This document shows positions 6,955 to 14,586 of a stretch of DNA of 14,684 bases, one piece after another. This DNA is from an uncultured Devosia sp. Its GTDB lineage: Bacteria; Pseudomonadota; Alphaproteobacteria; Rhizobiales; Devosiaceae. Positions within the stretch are counted from its first letter, which is position 1, and each line of letters starts with the position of its first letter. The DNA lies in contig CAMLKN010000030.1 in the NCBI GenBank assembly GCA_946480655.1, positions 1 through 14,684 on the forward strand. Reading direction: 5' to 3'. Position numbers and translations under genes: made by a program. Under the pieces are notes generated by a model. That model was not told the DNA's origin and did no database searches. It saw only the letters and a program-made list of their open reading frames with translations.

Positions 6955-7076
6955 CGGCTGGATTTCCTCGCGGGTCTTTTGGTTGAGCCTAACCTAGGCA
7001 GCAATTGCGGCAACAGGTGGAAAGTTCCATTGTCGTTGCCAACGCCGATCCATCACGGTTGGGAGACCGAATTGCC

Positions 7077-7382
7077 ATGATCAGAGGACCAGTCGTACTC
7101 GCCTTCTGCCTTCTGTCGGTACCGGCCTTTGCCGCGCTGCCGCCGCACTACCAGCGGCAGGACGAACTGGTCGCCATCATCGAGCATGTGGTGGAGGAGT
7201 TCGGGATCGAGCACCCGATCGAGTCGATCGTCATGAAGGACACCGACTTCTATGAAGTCGTGAGCGGGTCGTGCCGCATGGAGGTCGTCATCGTGGATGT
7301 GCCGCCCGAGCCTGGCGCGGAACCGATCTCCGGACCGCGGCAGTTTGCGGTCGAATCCGGTCCGCTGGTCTGCCCCCGATGA
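7077..7382 (+). CDS. Small secreted protein of unknown function
   Basis: I do not recognise this 101-residue protein. A short N-terminal signal peptide is clear (MIRGPVVLAFCLLSVPAFA, with AFA-A near residue 19), so the product should be periplasmic or secreted, about 80 residues when mature. The mature part is acidic: a helix-like LVAIIEHVVEEFGIEHPIES (31-50), a strand-like FYEVVSGSCRMEVVIVDVPP (58-77), and SGPRQFAVESGPLVCPR at the end. Two cysteines remain after cleavage (66 and 99) and could form a disulfide. The ATG at 7077 places the signal peptide right at the start; the upstream TTG start would bury it. GGGAG lies 11 nt upstream. It is divergent from lolA and ends just before a strong hairpin. 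The fold is unknown. Confidence 0.7.
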   Translation: MIRGPVVLAFCLLSVPAFAALPPHYQRQDELVAIIEHVVEEFGIEHPIESIVMKDTDFYEVVSGSCRMEVVIVDVPPEPGAEPISGPRQFAVESGPLVCPR

Positions 7383-7383
7383 C

Positions 7384-7408
7384 AAAGGCCCGGCGGGGCC
7401 GGGCCTTT
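7384..7408. terminator. Strong bidirectional terminator hairpin
   Basis: AAAGGCCCGGC (7384-7394), loop GGG, GCCGGGCCTTT (7398-7408): a perfect 11-bp stem with A-run and T-run edges on both sides. It lies 2 nt after the small secreted protein gene and about 22 nt after the ftsK stop on the other strand, so it can serve both convergent transcripts. Confidence 0.85.
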
Positions 7409-7430
7409 CGCTGTTCAATTCCCCAATCGC

Positions 7431-10133
7431 TCAATAGCCATCGGCATTATTGCCGACGAGGATCTCGCGCTTGCCGGCATGGTTGGCGGGCGAAATGACG
7501 CCTTCGCGCTCCATGCGCTCGATCAGGGTGGCCGCCTTGTTATAGCCGATGGCGAGGCGCCGCTGGATATAGGAGGTCGAGGCCTTCTTGTCGGTCATGA
7601 CGATGTGGACGGCCTTGTCATAAAGCTCGTCGCCCGAGCCGGCATAATCGTCGCCGCCAGCACCGTCCTCGCCGAAGCCGCCCTCATCGTCTTCCTCGGT
7701 AATGTTGTCGAGGTAGTCTGGCGATCCCTGGCTCTTGAGATGGGCTACAACCGCTTCGACCTCGGCGTCGGAGACGAACGCACCGTGCAGGCGCTTGGTG
7801 CGGCCGCCGGAGGCCATGTAGAGCATGTCGCCATTGCCCAGCAGCTGCTCGGCGCCCTGCTCCCCGAGGATGGTGCGCGAGTCGATCTTGCTGGTCACCA
7901 TGAAGGAGATGCGGGTCGGGAAATTGGCCTTGATCGTGCCGGTGATGACATCCACGGAGGGACGCTGGGTGGCGGTGACCATGTGAATGCCGGCGGCGCG
8001 GGCCATCTGCGCGAGGCGCTGGATGGCGCCTTCGATGTCCTTGCCGGCGACCATCATCAGGTCGGCCATCTCGTCGACGATGATGACGATATAGGGCAAG
8101 GGCTCGAGATCGAATTCCTCGCTCTCGAAGATCGCTTCGCCGGTCTCGCGATCAAAGCCGGTCTGCACCGTGCGGGTAATGGTGCGGCCTTCCTTGGCGG
8201 CTTCGGCGACGCGCTGGTTGAAGCCGTCGATGTTGCGCACACCGATCTTGCTCATCTTGCGGTAGCGGTCTTCCATCTCGCGCACCGCCCATTTGAGCGC
8301 CACGACCGCCTTCTGCGGATCGGTGACGACCGGCGTCAGCAGGTGCGGGATGCCGTCATAGATCGAGAGTTCCAGCATCTTGGGATCGATCATGATCATG
8401 CGGCACTGCTCGGGCGTCATCTGGTAGAGCAGCGAGAGAATGAAGGTGTTGATGCCGACCGACTTGCCCGAGCCGGTGGTACCGGCGATGAGCAGGTGGG
8501 GCATGCGGGCGAGGTCGGCAATGACCGGTTCGCCGCCAATGGTCTTGCCCAGGCAAATGGGCAGCTTGCCCTTCATCTTCTCGAAGTCTGACGAAGCAAG
8601 CATTTCGCGGAAGAAGACCGTCTCGCGGTTCTGGTTGGGCAGCTCGATGCCGATGGCGTTGCGGCCGGGCACCACGGCAACGCGGGCCGAGATGGCGCTC
8701 ATCGAGCGGGCGATGTCGTCGGCCAGCGAGATCACGCGACTCGACTTGATGCCAGGGGCCGGTTCGAGTTCGAAGAGGGTCACGACGGGACCGGGGCGGA
8801 CATTGATGATGTCGCCCTTGACGCCGAAATCGGCCAGGACGGCCTCGAGCTGGCGGGCCATGTCCTCAAGTCGCTCGGGCGCATGTTCGGGCGAGGGCCC
8901 CGAGCGGCGGGGTTCGGCGAGCAGGCTGAGTTCGGGCAGTTCGAAGCCGTGCGGTTCGTCGAGCAACGAGCCCTGGGCCTCGCGGAACTGGCGCTGGCCC
9001 TGGGCCGGACGCGGCGCGGGTGCCGTGACCCGCGGCGCTGCCGGGTCGACCGGGTGGAAGCGCGAATCACCGCGCTGGGTGCGCGAAACGACCGGCGTAT
9101 CCGGGACGAAGGGCACAGCGTCGTCCTCGTCTTCCTCGGGATAGTCGATGGCGGTGTCGTCATAGGCGGGCTGCGCCATGATGCGCGCCGAAGGCTCGAA
9201 GCTCGGCTCGACATGCTGGGCCGGGGCATGAATGCGGCGCGGCGATGCCACGACGGGCTCGCGCTGCGGGACAACCTCGGGGACCCGCTGGCCATCCAGC
9301 GAAGGTTCATTGTCGTGGTCGGCAGCCTCTGCGACCTCGGCGGCGCGGCGGGCCGCATGTTCGGCCTTGGCCCTCCGGAAGGCAGTGCGCAGCGAATAGC
9401 CCATGTGGACGACGGCGCCCATCGCCACTTCGACGATCGGATTGGGTTCGCGCTCATCCTCGTCGGCGGCCCTGCGCGACGCCGATGCCTTTGCCGGCTT
9501 GGCCGGGACCGACGTGCCCAGGCCCATGGCGATCCAGAAGAGGGTCAGGGCGGGAGCCGCCAGAATGATGGCAAACAGGGTCGAGGTGATCGCCTGCGGG
9601 TCGGTGCCTGCAATCAACCCGGCCAGATTGGTGAACAGCATGCCGCAAAGACCACCCAGCCCGGTGGGCAGGGGCCAGCTTTCAGGCATGGCGACAAAGG
9701 AGAAGACACCCGAGAACAGCACCGTCGCGCCAATCCAGCAGGCGAGGCGCAGGCCCGGCCGGGTGACCACATGGCGGCGCGCCATGGCCCAGCCCCAAAG
9801 GGCCAGCGGCACGACCATGACGAGACCCGCAAGACCCAGGAACTGGAAGACGAGATCGGCGATCACGGCGCCGGGGAAACCCAGCCAGTTCGCGGCCGTC
9901 TTGCCGGTCGCCAGCGAAAGGGACGGATCGTCCACCGACCAGGAGGCAAGTGACAGCAGGAGAATGCTACAAAAGCCCAGAATCAAAAGGCCCGCGACGC
10001 GCAACGGAATGCGGATGGCTATGGCCGGGGGCGGCATCGGTGCACCGGCTGACCGCGCAGAGGCACGTGGCGCCCGGGCAGGCAGGGTGCGGACTTCGTC
10101 GAGAGTGGGGACGGGATGGCTGGGCATGGACAC
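7431..10133 (-). CDS. ftsK: DNA translocase FtsK
   Basis: A septal double-stranded DNA pump that clears and aligns chromosome termini during division. The 900-residue protein has an N-terminal membrane domain with four or five helices (about 44-66, 87-115, 128-147, 157-175, 182-206). A long polar, low-complexity linker follows (about 208-430). The motor domain has Walker A GTTGSGKS at 551-558 (Lys557) and Walker [10 protein letters not shown] with Asp687 and Glu688. Near the C-terminus is the winged-helix gamma domain ([18 protein letters not shown], then [20 protein letters not shown]), which reads KOPS-type orienting sequences. The start is GTG 10131-10133 or ATG 10125-10127 two codons later; neither has a good Shine-Dalgarno. 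No codon break is seen. It is transcribed away from amtB with its own upstream region, and the CtrA-like box there suggests cell-cycle control. Confidence 0.96.
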   Translation of the reverse strand: MSMPSHPVPTLDEVRTLPARAPRASARSAGAPMPPPAIAIRIPLRVAGLLILGFCSILLLSLASWSVDDPSLSLATGKTAANWLGFPGAVIADLVFQFLGLAGLVMVVPLALWGWAMARRHVVTRPGLRLACWIGATVLFSGVFSFVAMPESWPLPTGLGGLCGMLFTNLAGLIAGTDPQAITSTLFAIILAAPALTLFWIAMGLGTSVPAKPAKASASRRAADEDEREPNPIVEVAMGAVVHMGYSLRTAFRRAKAEHAARRAAEVAEAADHDNEPSLDGQRVPEVVPQREPVVASPRRIHAPAQHVEPSFEPSARIMAQPAYDDTAIDYPEEDEDDAVPFVPDTPVVSRTQRGDSRFHPVDPAAPRVTAPAPRPAQGQRQFREAQGSLLDEPHGFELPELSLLAEPRRSGPSPEHAPERLEDMARQLEAVLADFGVKGDIINVRPGPVVTLFELEPAPGIKSSRVISLADDIARSMSAISARVAVVPGRNAIGIELPNQNRETVFFREMLASSDFEKMKGKLPICLGKTIGGEPVIADLARMPHLLIAGTTGSGKSVGINTFILSLLYQMTPEQCRMIMIDPKMLELSIYDGIPHLLTPVVTDPQKAVVALKWAVREMEDRYRKMSKIGVRNIDGFNQRVAEAAKEGRTITRTVQTGFDRETGEAIFESEEFDLEPLPYIVIIVDEMADLMMVAGKDIEGAIQRLAQMARAAGIHMVTATQRPSVDVITGTIKANFPTRISFMVTSKIDSRTILGEQGAEQLLGNGDMLYMASGGRTKRLHGAFVSDAEVEAVVAHLKSQGSPDYLDNITEEDDEGGFGEDGAGGDDYAGSGDELYDKAVHIVMTDKKASTSYIQRRLAIGYNKAATLIERMEREGVISPANHAGKREILVGNNADGY

Positions 10134-10201
10134 GCATTACTCGTTGCCGGCCCGCAAACCATCAGCGTGGGCCGTAATGCGCTTATGCTAGTCTGGTGTG
10201 G

Positions 10202-10216
10202 TTAATCGCGTGCTAA
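10202..10216. promoter_or_regulatory. Candidate CtrA-type binding site upstream of ftsK
   Basis: TTAA (10202-10205), seven bases, CTAA (10213-10216): one mismatch from the TTAA-N7-TTAA box of the cell-cycle regulator CtrA. It lies about 70 nt upstream of the ftsK start, just upstream of a possible -10 (TAGCAT on the minus strand, 10185-10190). The match is suggestive only. Confidence 0.35.
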
Positions 10217-10356
10217 CCATCGGAAATTCATGCCGGCGAAGACTGTTCCGGGAGTGCGGCCCATGCGGTTTGCGAGTGGGAAGCCTCTGTGGCGGGCCAA
10301 AGAGGACATGAGCCGCACGCCCTGACCAGCCTCGCATGAAGCCGGGCCGGCGAGCA

Positions 10357-10384
10357 GGTCGGGCGGCCCGGAGGCCGCCCGACC
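10357..10384 (-). terminator. Terminator-like hairpin after amtB
   Basis: A perfect 12-bp stem, GGTCGGGCGGCC (10357-10368) with GGCCGCCCGACC (10373-10384) and a 4-nt loop, begins 8 nt downstream of the amtB stop. There is no T-run, so it may terminate poorly or act as an mRNA 3'-end stabiliser. Confidence 0.6.
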
Positions 10385-10391
10385 CCAAGAC

Positions 10392-11774
10392 TTAGTTGTA
10401 GGCGCGTTCGCCGTGGCTCGAGAGGTCGAGACCATCGCTTTCGGCAGCCTCGGAAACCTTGGCGCCGCCGAACAGGGCCTTGACGATCAGCATGGCAATG
10501 AGGGCCACGACGCCAGACCAGACTACGGCAATCACCACGCCGGTCAGCTGCACCATGAACTGGCCGCCGATCGAGTAGGCGGCCGCATCGCCGAGCGGGT
10601 AGCCGCCCAGGCCGGGAGCTGCGACGATGGCCGTGCCCAGGGCGCCGACGATACCGCCAACACCATGGATGCCGAACACGTCCAGGCTGTCGTCATACTT
10701 GAGCATGGGCTTGAGGTTGACCACGGCCCAGAGGCAGACCACGCCGGCCACAGCGCCCAGGACGATGGCGCCGCCGACACCGGCAAAGCCGGCTGCCGGG
10801 GTGATGGCAACCAGACCCGCAACGGCACCGGAGACGGCGCCCAGAGCCGAAGCATGGCCACGGGTGATCTTTTCGCCCAGGGCCCAGGCGAGGGCGCCAG
10901 CGGCGGGAGCCAGGATGGTGTTGGCGAGGGCCACGGCCGTCAGGGCATTGGCTTCAAGATTGGAGCCGGCATTGAAGCCGAACCAGCCGAACCAGAGCAG
11001 GCCGGCACCGACATAGGTGAGGACCAGGTTGTGGGGCGGAATGGGTTCCTTCATGTAGTTGGAACGCGCACCCAGGACGAGGGCAGCGACAAGAGCGGCC
11101 ACACCGGAATTGATGTGAACCACGGTACCGCCGGCAAAGTCATAGGCACCCATGCCGAAGAGCAGGCCCGGACCGGCCCAGACCATGTGGGCCATGGGGA
11201 TGTAGGAGAAGGTGAACCAGATGGCGAGGAAGGCCATCAGGGCGCCGAACTTCATGCGCTCGGCAATGCCGCCCACGATCAGGGTCGAGGTGATGCAGGC
11301 AAAGGTGAGCTGGAAGATCACGAAGACCATTTCGGGCAGCTCGAAGCCGGCCGAGAAGGTGGCGGCGGTCGATTCGAGCGTCACGCCGGCGAGGAAGAAC
11401 TTGGAGAAGTCGCCAACGAAGGCCGAGAGACCACCTTCGGTGGGGCCGGCAAAGGCCAGCGAATAGCCATAAGCTACCCAGAGGATGGCAATCATCGAGA
11501 AGCCGAGGAAGACCTGGGTGAGGACGCTGAGGACGTTCTTGGCGCGCACCAGGCCGCCATAGAACAGGGCCAGGCCCGGAATGGTCATGACGATGACGAC
11601 CATGGTGGATACGAGCATCCAGGCAACGTCGCCCTTGTCGACGACGGCGGCAGCGGTTTCGACGACTTCTGCAACGGCTTCAGCGGCGGGTGCCGCGGCA
11701 TCCTGAGCGAAGGCTGGAAGCGCCGCGAAGAGGGAGGCCAGTGCTGCGCCCCCCAGGACTTTGGACATTTTCAT
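10392..11774 (-). CDS. amtB: Ammonium transporter AmtB
   Basis: A trimeric inner-membrane channel for ammonium. The 460-residue precursor opens with a cleavable signal peptide (MKMSKVLGGAALASLFAALPAFAQ) and an Ala-rich linker, then the membrane domain starting DVAWMLVSTMVVIVMTIPGL. The twin pore histidines are His220 in FAGGTVVHINSG and His370 in VFGIHGVGG. GLLWFGWFGFNAGSN and AERMKFGALMAFLAIW are also typical of the family. The C-terminal tail (about 435-460) is where GlnK would plug the pore. The ATG at 11774 was chosen over GTG 11807 because GGAG lies 9 nt upstream and it yields a proper signal peptide. It is 29 nt downstream of glnK, the usual pair, and is probably transcribed with it from the sigma54-like promoter under nitrogen limitation. 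Confidence 0.97.
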   Translation of the reverse strand: MKMSKVLGGAALASLFAALPAFAQDAAAPAAEAVAEVVETAAAVVDKGDVAWMLVSTMVVIVMTIPGLALFYGGLVRAKNVLSVLTQVFLGFSMIAILWVAYGYSLAFAGPTEGGLSAFVGDFSKFFLAGVTLESTAATFSAGFELPEMVFVIFQLTFACITSTLIVGGIAERMKFGALMAFLAIWFTFSYIPMAHMVWAGPGLLFGMGAYDFAGGTVVHINSGVAALVAALVLGARSNYMKEPIPPHNLVLTYVGAGLLWFGWFGFNAGSNLEANALTAVALANTILAPAAGALAWALGEKITRGHASALGAVSGAVAGLVAITPAAGFAGVGGAIVLGAVAGVVCLWAVVNLKPMLKYDDSLDVFGIHGVGGIVGALGTAIVAAPGLGGYPLGDAAAYSIGGQFMVQLTGVVIAVVWSGVVALIAMLIVKALFGGAKVSEAAESDGLDLSSHGERAYN

Positions 11775-11803
11775 TGGTATTGTCTCCGGAATTGGGAAGC
11801 GGA

Positions 11804-12142
11804 TCACAGCGCCGAAGCGCCGGTTTCACCGGTACGAATGCGGGTGACGGCGAGCAGATCGAGCACGAAAATCTTGCCGTCGCCGATACGGCCGGTCTGG
11901 GCCGCTTCGCGAATGACCGAGCTGACCTGATCGGCAAGGCCATCATCGACCGCAATCTCGACTTTGAGCTTGGGCAAGAAATGCACGGCATATTCGGTGC
12001 CGCGATAGATTTCCGAATGGCCCTTCTGCCGGCCATAGCCCTTGACCTCGGTCACGGTCATGCCGTGGACATCGAGCGAGTTGAGCGCCTGCCGGACCTC
12101 TTCGAGCCGCGACGGCTTGATAATGGCAACCACCAGTTTCAT
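11804..12142 (-). CDS. glnK: PII nitrogen regulatory protein GlnK
   Basis: A 112-residue trimeric signal protein that binds ATP/ADP and 2-oxoglutarate, is uridylylated when nitrogen is short, and blocks AmtB when ammonium is plentiful. All PII landmarks are present: MKLVVAIIKPSRLEEVRQAL (1-20), the T-loop GRQKGHSEIYRGTEYAVHFL with Tyr51 as the uridylylation site, the B-loop TGRIGDGKIF (83-92) and the C-loop near TRIRTGETG. The ATG at 12142 has AGGGGG about 5 nt upstream. It is directly followed by amtB, which is why GlnK rather than GlnB is preferred. Confidence 0.96.
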   Translation of the reverse strand: MKLVVAIIKPSRLEEVRQALNSLDVHGMTVTEVKGYGRQKGHSEIYRGTEYAVHFLPKLKVEIAVDDGLADQVSSVIREAAQTGRIGDGKIFVLDLLAVTRIRTGETGASAL

Positions 12143-12192
12143 CTGACCCCCTTTGACGCCATAGCGGCGCGTGCTGGAACGGCCACCTAACA

Positions 12193-12209
12193 GTCAAGCT
12201 GCGTGCCAA
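12193..12209 (-). promoter_or_regulatory. Sigma54-like promoter of glnK-amtB
   Basis: On the minus strand TTGGCACGCAGCTTGAC resembles the sigma54 consensus (YTGGCACG, 4 nt, TTGCW). It has a perfect -24 block and one mismatch in the -12 block (TTGA for TTGC). It ends about 50 nt upstream of the glnK start. NtrC-dependent sigma54 control of glnK-amtB is well known in proteobacteria. Confidence 0.6.
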
Positions 12210-12248
12210 ACGAACCGGCACGAATTACCTCAATGTTTACAATGCCTT

Positions 12249-12300
12249 AATTTGGCGCCGTCGAAATCGACTCGGAAATGGGCAGATCGGCGCCCAAATT
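12249..12300. repeat. Inverted repeat (dyad) between glnK and the UbiH-like gene
   Basis: AATTTGGCGCCG (12249-12260) is repeated in inverse as CGGCGCCCAAATT (12288-12300), with one extra base and a 27-nt spacer. It sits about 55-105 nt upstream of the glnK -12 element, where sigma54 activators usually bind, and also upstream of the divergent UbiH-like gene. It does not clearly match the NtrC consensus. Function is unknown. Confidence 0.5.
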
Positions 12301-12417
12301 GTGTGCAAAAATCGCCCTAGCCGCCCAAACATTAGGCAGACTTTGGACTGCGCCGCGGCAATGCGACACTTGCCTTGCACCGGGGCGGGACAGACAATGG
12401 TCGCCAAGGAGATGGGC

Positions 12418-13644
12418 ATGACCACAAGTGCAGCAAATCGCTACGATGTCATGATTGTAGGCGGTGGACCGGTCGGGCTGACATTGGCCCTGGCGCTTGC
12501 CCAGTCGGCGCCGGGCATCCGGGTGGCCCTGGTCGAGCGCCGCCCGCTCAGCGTACCGCGCGACAACCGCGCCTCGGCGATTGCCGCCGGGGTACGGCGA
12601 ATCTTCGAAGCGCTGGGCGTCTGGGAGGCGATGGCGCCGCAGAGCCAGCCGATCAGGGCGATGAACATCACCGATTCCGGCACTGGCGACCTGGCGCGAC
12701 CCCTTTTCCTGCGCTTCGAGGGTGACGTGGCCCCTGGCGAGCCTTTTGCCCATATGGTCCCCAACCAGGTCAGCGGCTCGGCCCTGCTCGACGCCGTCAC
12801 GGGCAAGATCGAGGTCATCGCACCGGCCGACATCGTCGACTGGTCCAGCGGCGAGGCGCTTGCACAAGTGGTGCTGGCCGACGGAAGGACCTTGTCGGCC
12901 GCTCTCATCGTGGCTGCCGACGGGGCGCAGTCGAGCCTGCGGCAGCGCGCGGGCATCGGCACCTTCGGGCATGACTACGGGCAGACCGGCCTTGTCGCCA
13001 CGATCGCCCATGAACTGGCCCATGAGGGCGTCGCCTATGAGCATTTCCGGCCGTCCGGCCCCTTTGCCAGCCTGCCCCTGCCGGGCAATCGCTCGTCGCT
13101 GGTCTGGACCGAGACAACGGCAGAGGCGCCCCGCTTCCTTGCCATGGCCGCCGATGAACTGGCGCTCGAAATCGAGGCCGTCATGGGCTCGACCCTGGGC
13201 CGGGTGACGCTCGAAGACCAGCTGATGGGCTTTCCTCTCAGGCTGCAATTGGCCAAGAGCTTTGTCGGCCCACGGCTGGCACTGGTGGGCGATGCCGCCC
13301 ATGTCGTCCACCCCATTGCCGGCCAGGGCCTCAATCTGGGCCTGAAGGATGTTGCGGCGCTGGCCGAGGTGGTCGTCGAAGCCATGCGCCTGGGGCTCGA
13401 TCATGGCGCACCTGACGTGCTGGAGCGCTATCAAGCCTGGCGCCGCCTCGACACGGCCTCCATGGCCGTGGTGACCGATGGCATGAACCGGCTGTTTTCC
13501 AATGATGTCGCGCCCATCCGGGCCCTCCGCGATTTCGGCCTGGGCCTGGTCGATCGTGCGGGGCCCATCAAGTCCACGCTGATTCGCGCGGCGTCCGGGG
13601 CGGTGGGCGGGGCGCCAAAACTGCTCACCGGCATGCCGCTCTGA
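12418..13644 (+). CDS. UbiH/UbiF/COQ6-family FAD-dependent monooxygenase (ubiquinone biosynthesis hydroxylase)
   Basis: A 408-residue flavoprotein, probably adding a hydroxyl group to the ubiquinone ring. It has the FAD dinucleotide motif VMIVGGGPVGL (11-21), with an acidic end VALVERR (36-42). The conserved Arg region RDNRASAIAAGVRRIFEALG is at 48-67. The DG motif is AADGAQSSLRQRAGI (166-180) and the second FAD motif ALVGDAAHVVHPIAGQGLN is at 288-306. These define the UbiH/COQ6 group, but which ring carbon is hydroxylated cannot be told: alphaproteobacteria use several related enzymes. ATG 12418 is chosen because AAGGAG lies exactly 6 nt upstream; the frame is open much further upstream but looks non-coding. 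It is divergent from glnK and convergent with the Trm112-like gene. Confidence 0.92.
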   Translation: MTTSAANRYDVMIVGGGPVGLTLALALAQSAPGIRVALVERRPLSVPRDNRASAIAAGVRRIFEALGVWEAMAPQSQPIRAMNITDSGTGDLARPLFLRFEGDVAPGEPFAHMVPNQVSGSALLDAVTGKIEVIAPADIVDWSSGEALAQVVLADGRTLSAALIVAADGAQSSLRQRAGIGTFGHDYGQTGLVATIAHELAHEGVAYEHFRPSGPFASLPLPGNRSSLVWTETTAEAPRFLAMAADELALEIEAVMGSTLGRVTLEDQLMGFPLRLQLAKSFVGPRLALVGDAAHVVHPIAGQGLNLGLKDVAALAEVVVEAMRLGLDHGAPDVLERYQAWRRLDTASMAVVTDGMNRLFSNDVAPIRALRDFGLGLVDRAGPIKSTLIRAASGAVGGAPKLLTGMPL

Positions 13645-13681
13645 CACCAAGGATACGCGTCTATGGCGGGTGGGGGATAAG

Positions 13682-13906
13682 TCAGCGCGAAAGGCGCTGG
13701 AGCTCCTCCGGATCGATGCTGCGGGCTTCGTCAAGGCTCAGGAGCGGCACGCCCTTGACGATGGGAAAAGCAAGCCGGGCCGCCACCGAGATCAGTTCGG
13801 CATGGTCGGCCGACAGGATCAGCCGCGTCTTGGTGAGCGGACAGACCAGCATTTCCAGGGTCTGCGGATCGACCACATGGCGCGGATCGACGGGTGCGTC
13901 AGCCAT
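13682..13906 (-). CDS. Trm112 / UPF0434 family small protein
   Basis: A 74-residue protein with the Trm112-like pattern: VVDPQTLEMLVCPLTKTRLI (11-30), AELISVAARLAFPIVKGVPL (36-55) and LLSLDEARSID (55-65). Only one cysteine remains (Cys22), so it cannot form the four-cysteine zinc site of eukaryotic Trm112; this is common in the bacterial family. Eukaryotic members activate methyltransferases; the bacterial role is largely unknown. Its ATG overlaps the stop of the upstream Lon-domain gene in a TGATG junction, so the two are probably coupled. It ends 37 nt from the convergent UbiH-like gene, and I see no hairpin there. Confidence 0.9.
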   Translation of the reverse strand: MADAPVDPRHVVDPQTLEMLVCPLTKTRLILSADHAELISVAARLAFPIVKGVPLLSLDEARSIDPEELQRLSR

Positions 13907-14574
13907 CAGTTGAGCGGCGCCGCCCCATCCGAACCGCCGCGCGCCATTTCATATTCGGTCATGGCGATGAGCGTTTCGGCGCGCGCCTCCAGGGTGGGCG
14001 CTTCGAGCAGAACCTGCTTTTCGGCCGCGCCATAGGGCGAGACCATGCAGCAGAAATTGACCAGGTCGGCGGTGCCGGTCGATTCGATCTCTTCCCAGTT
14101 GAGCTCGAAATTGGCGAATTCGGCATAGTCGCGCATCATCTTGACGAAGCGGGCGCGATCCACGGCTTCCTCGCCGTGATTGCGTGAAAAATCGGCCTCA
14201 TAGCCTTCGGCCGAGATCACGCATTGACGGTAGGGGGTCAGCACGGTCAGCTCGTGCATGACGCGGAAGCGCGTGACGCCTTCGAGAATGATGAAGTAAC
14301 GCCCGTCGCCACTTTCCTCGAAATGAGTGAGGCGGCCGAGACAACCGACCTTCTGCAGCGGTGCGCGGCCTTTGGGGCTTTCCTCGGACGTGTCCTCAGG
14401 CTGAATCAGCCCGATCAGCCGATCGCCGCGCAGGGCGGCATCGACCATTTCGATATAGCGCGGTTCGAAAATATTGAGCGGGCGATGCGAATAGGGCAGC
14501 AGCAGCGCCCCGCTCAGGGGAAAGACCGGAACGGATTTGGGCAGCTCGGCCGGACTGGTCGGACGCTTGGGCAT
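13906..14574 (-). CDS. Lon protease substrate-binding domain protein (stand-alone)
   Basis: A 222-residue protein made only of the N-terminal domain of Lon: VPVFPLSGALLLPYSHRPLN (15-34), IFEPRYIEMVDAALRGDRLI (35-54), then GCLGRLTHFEESGDGRYFII (77-96) and LEGVTRFRVMHEL, with a helical C-terminal part (about 140-215). There is no ATPase or protease domain, and such stand-alone proteins are a known family of unknown function. The ATG at 14574 has AGGA about 7 nt upstream. It lies 12 nt downstream of the thioredoxin-like gene and overlaps the Trm112-like start, so the three look like one operon. Placement beside a YbbN-type gene hints at protein quality control, which is inference. Confidence 0.92.
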   Translation of the reverse strand: MPKRPTSPAELPKSVPVFPLSGALLLPYSHRPLNIFEPRYIEMVDAALRGDRLIGLIQPEDTSEESPKGRAPLQKVGCLGRLTHFEESGDGRYFIILEGVTRFRVMHELTVLTPYRQCVISAEGYEADFSRNHGEEAVDRARFVKMMRDYAEFANFELNWEEIESTGTADLVNFCCMVSPYGAAEKQVLLEAPTLEARAETLIAMTEYEMARGGSDGAAPLN

Positions 14575-14586
14575 GAGTGATCCTGA

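Noticed and set aside
6987..6999. Small palindrome GCCTA-ACC-TAGGC between lolA and the small secreted protein gene
   Set aside because: Five-base arms near divergent starts could be an operator, but such short dyads are expected by chance and no promoter could be placed around it.
7479..9953. Several long plus-strand frames opposite ftsK
   Set aside because: All lie inside the ftsK coding region and look like translated antisense, without domains or plausible starts.
10188..10435. Short Arg-rich minus-strand frames between amtB and ftsK
   Set aside because: They run through the terminator-like hairpin and, in one case, into amtB; composition is that of noncoding GC-rich DNA.
10413..11930. 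Long open frame (505 codons) on the plus strand opposite amtB
   Set aside because: It is a GC-driven antisense shadow of amtB: composition is rich in Gly, Asp, Glu and His without any family pattern, while amtB on the other strand is unmistakable.
12301..12417. Longer N-terminus for the UbiH-like protein
   Set aside because: The added residues look noncoding and cover the regulatory dyad edge; AAGGAG sits 6 nt before the ATG at 12418.
12247..13734. 495-codon open frame on the minus strand opposite the UbiH-like gene
   Set aside because: It is a shadow of the FAD monooxygenase; no recognisable domain, and it would also run through the glnK upstream regulatory region.
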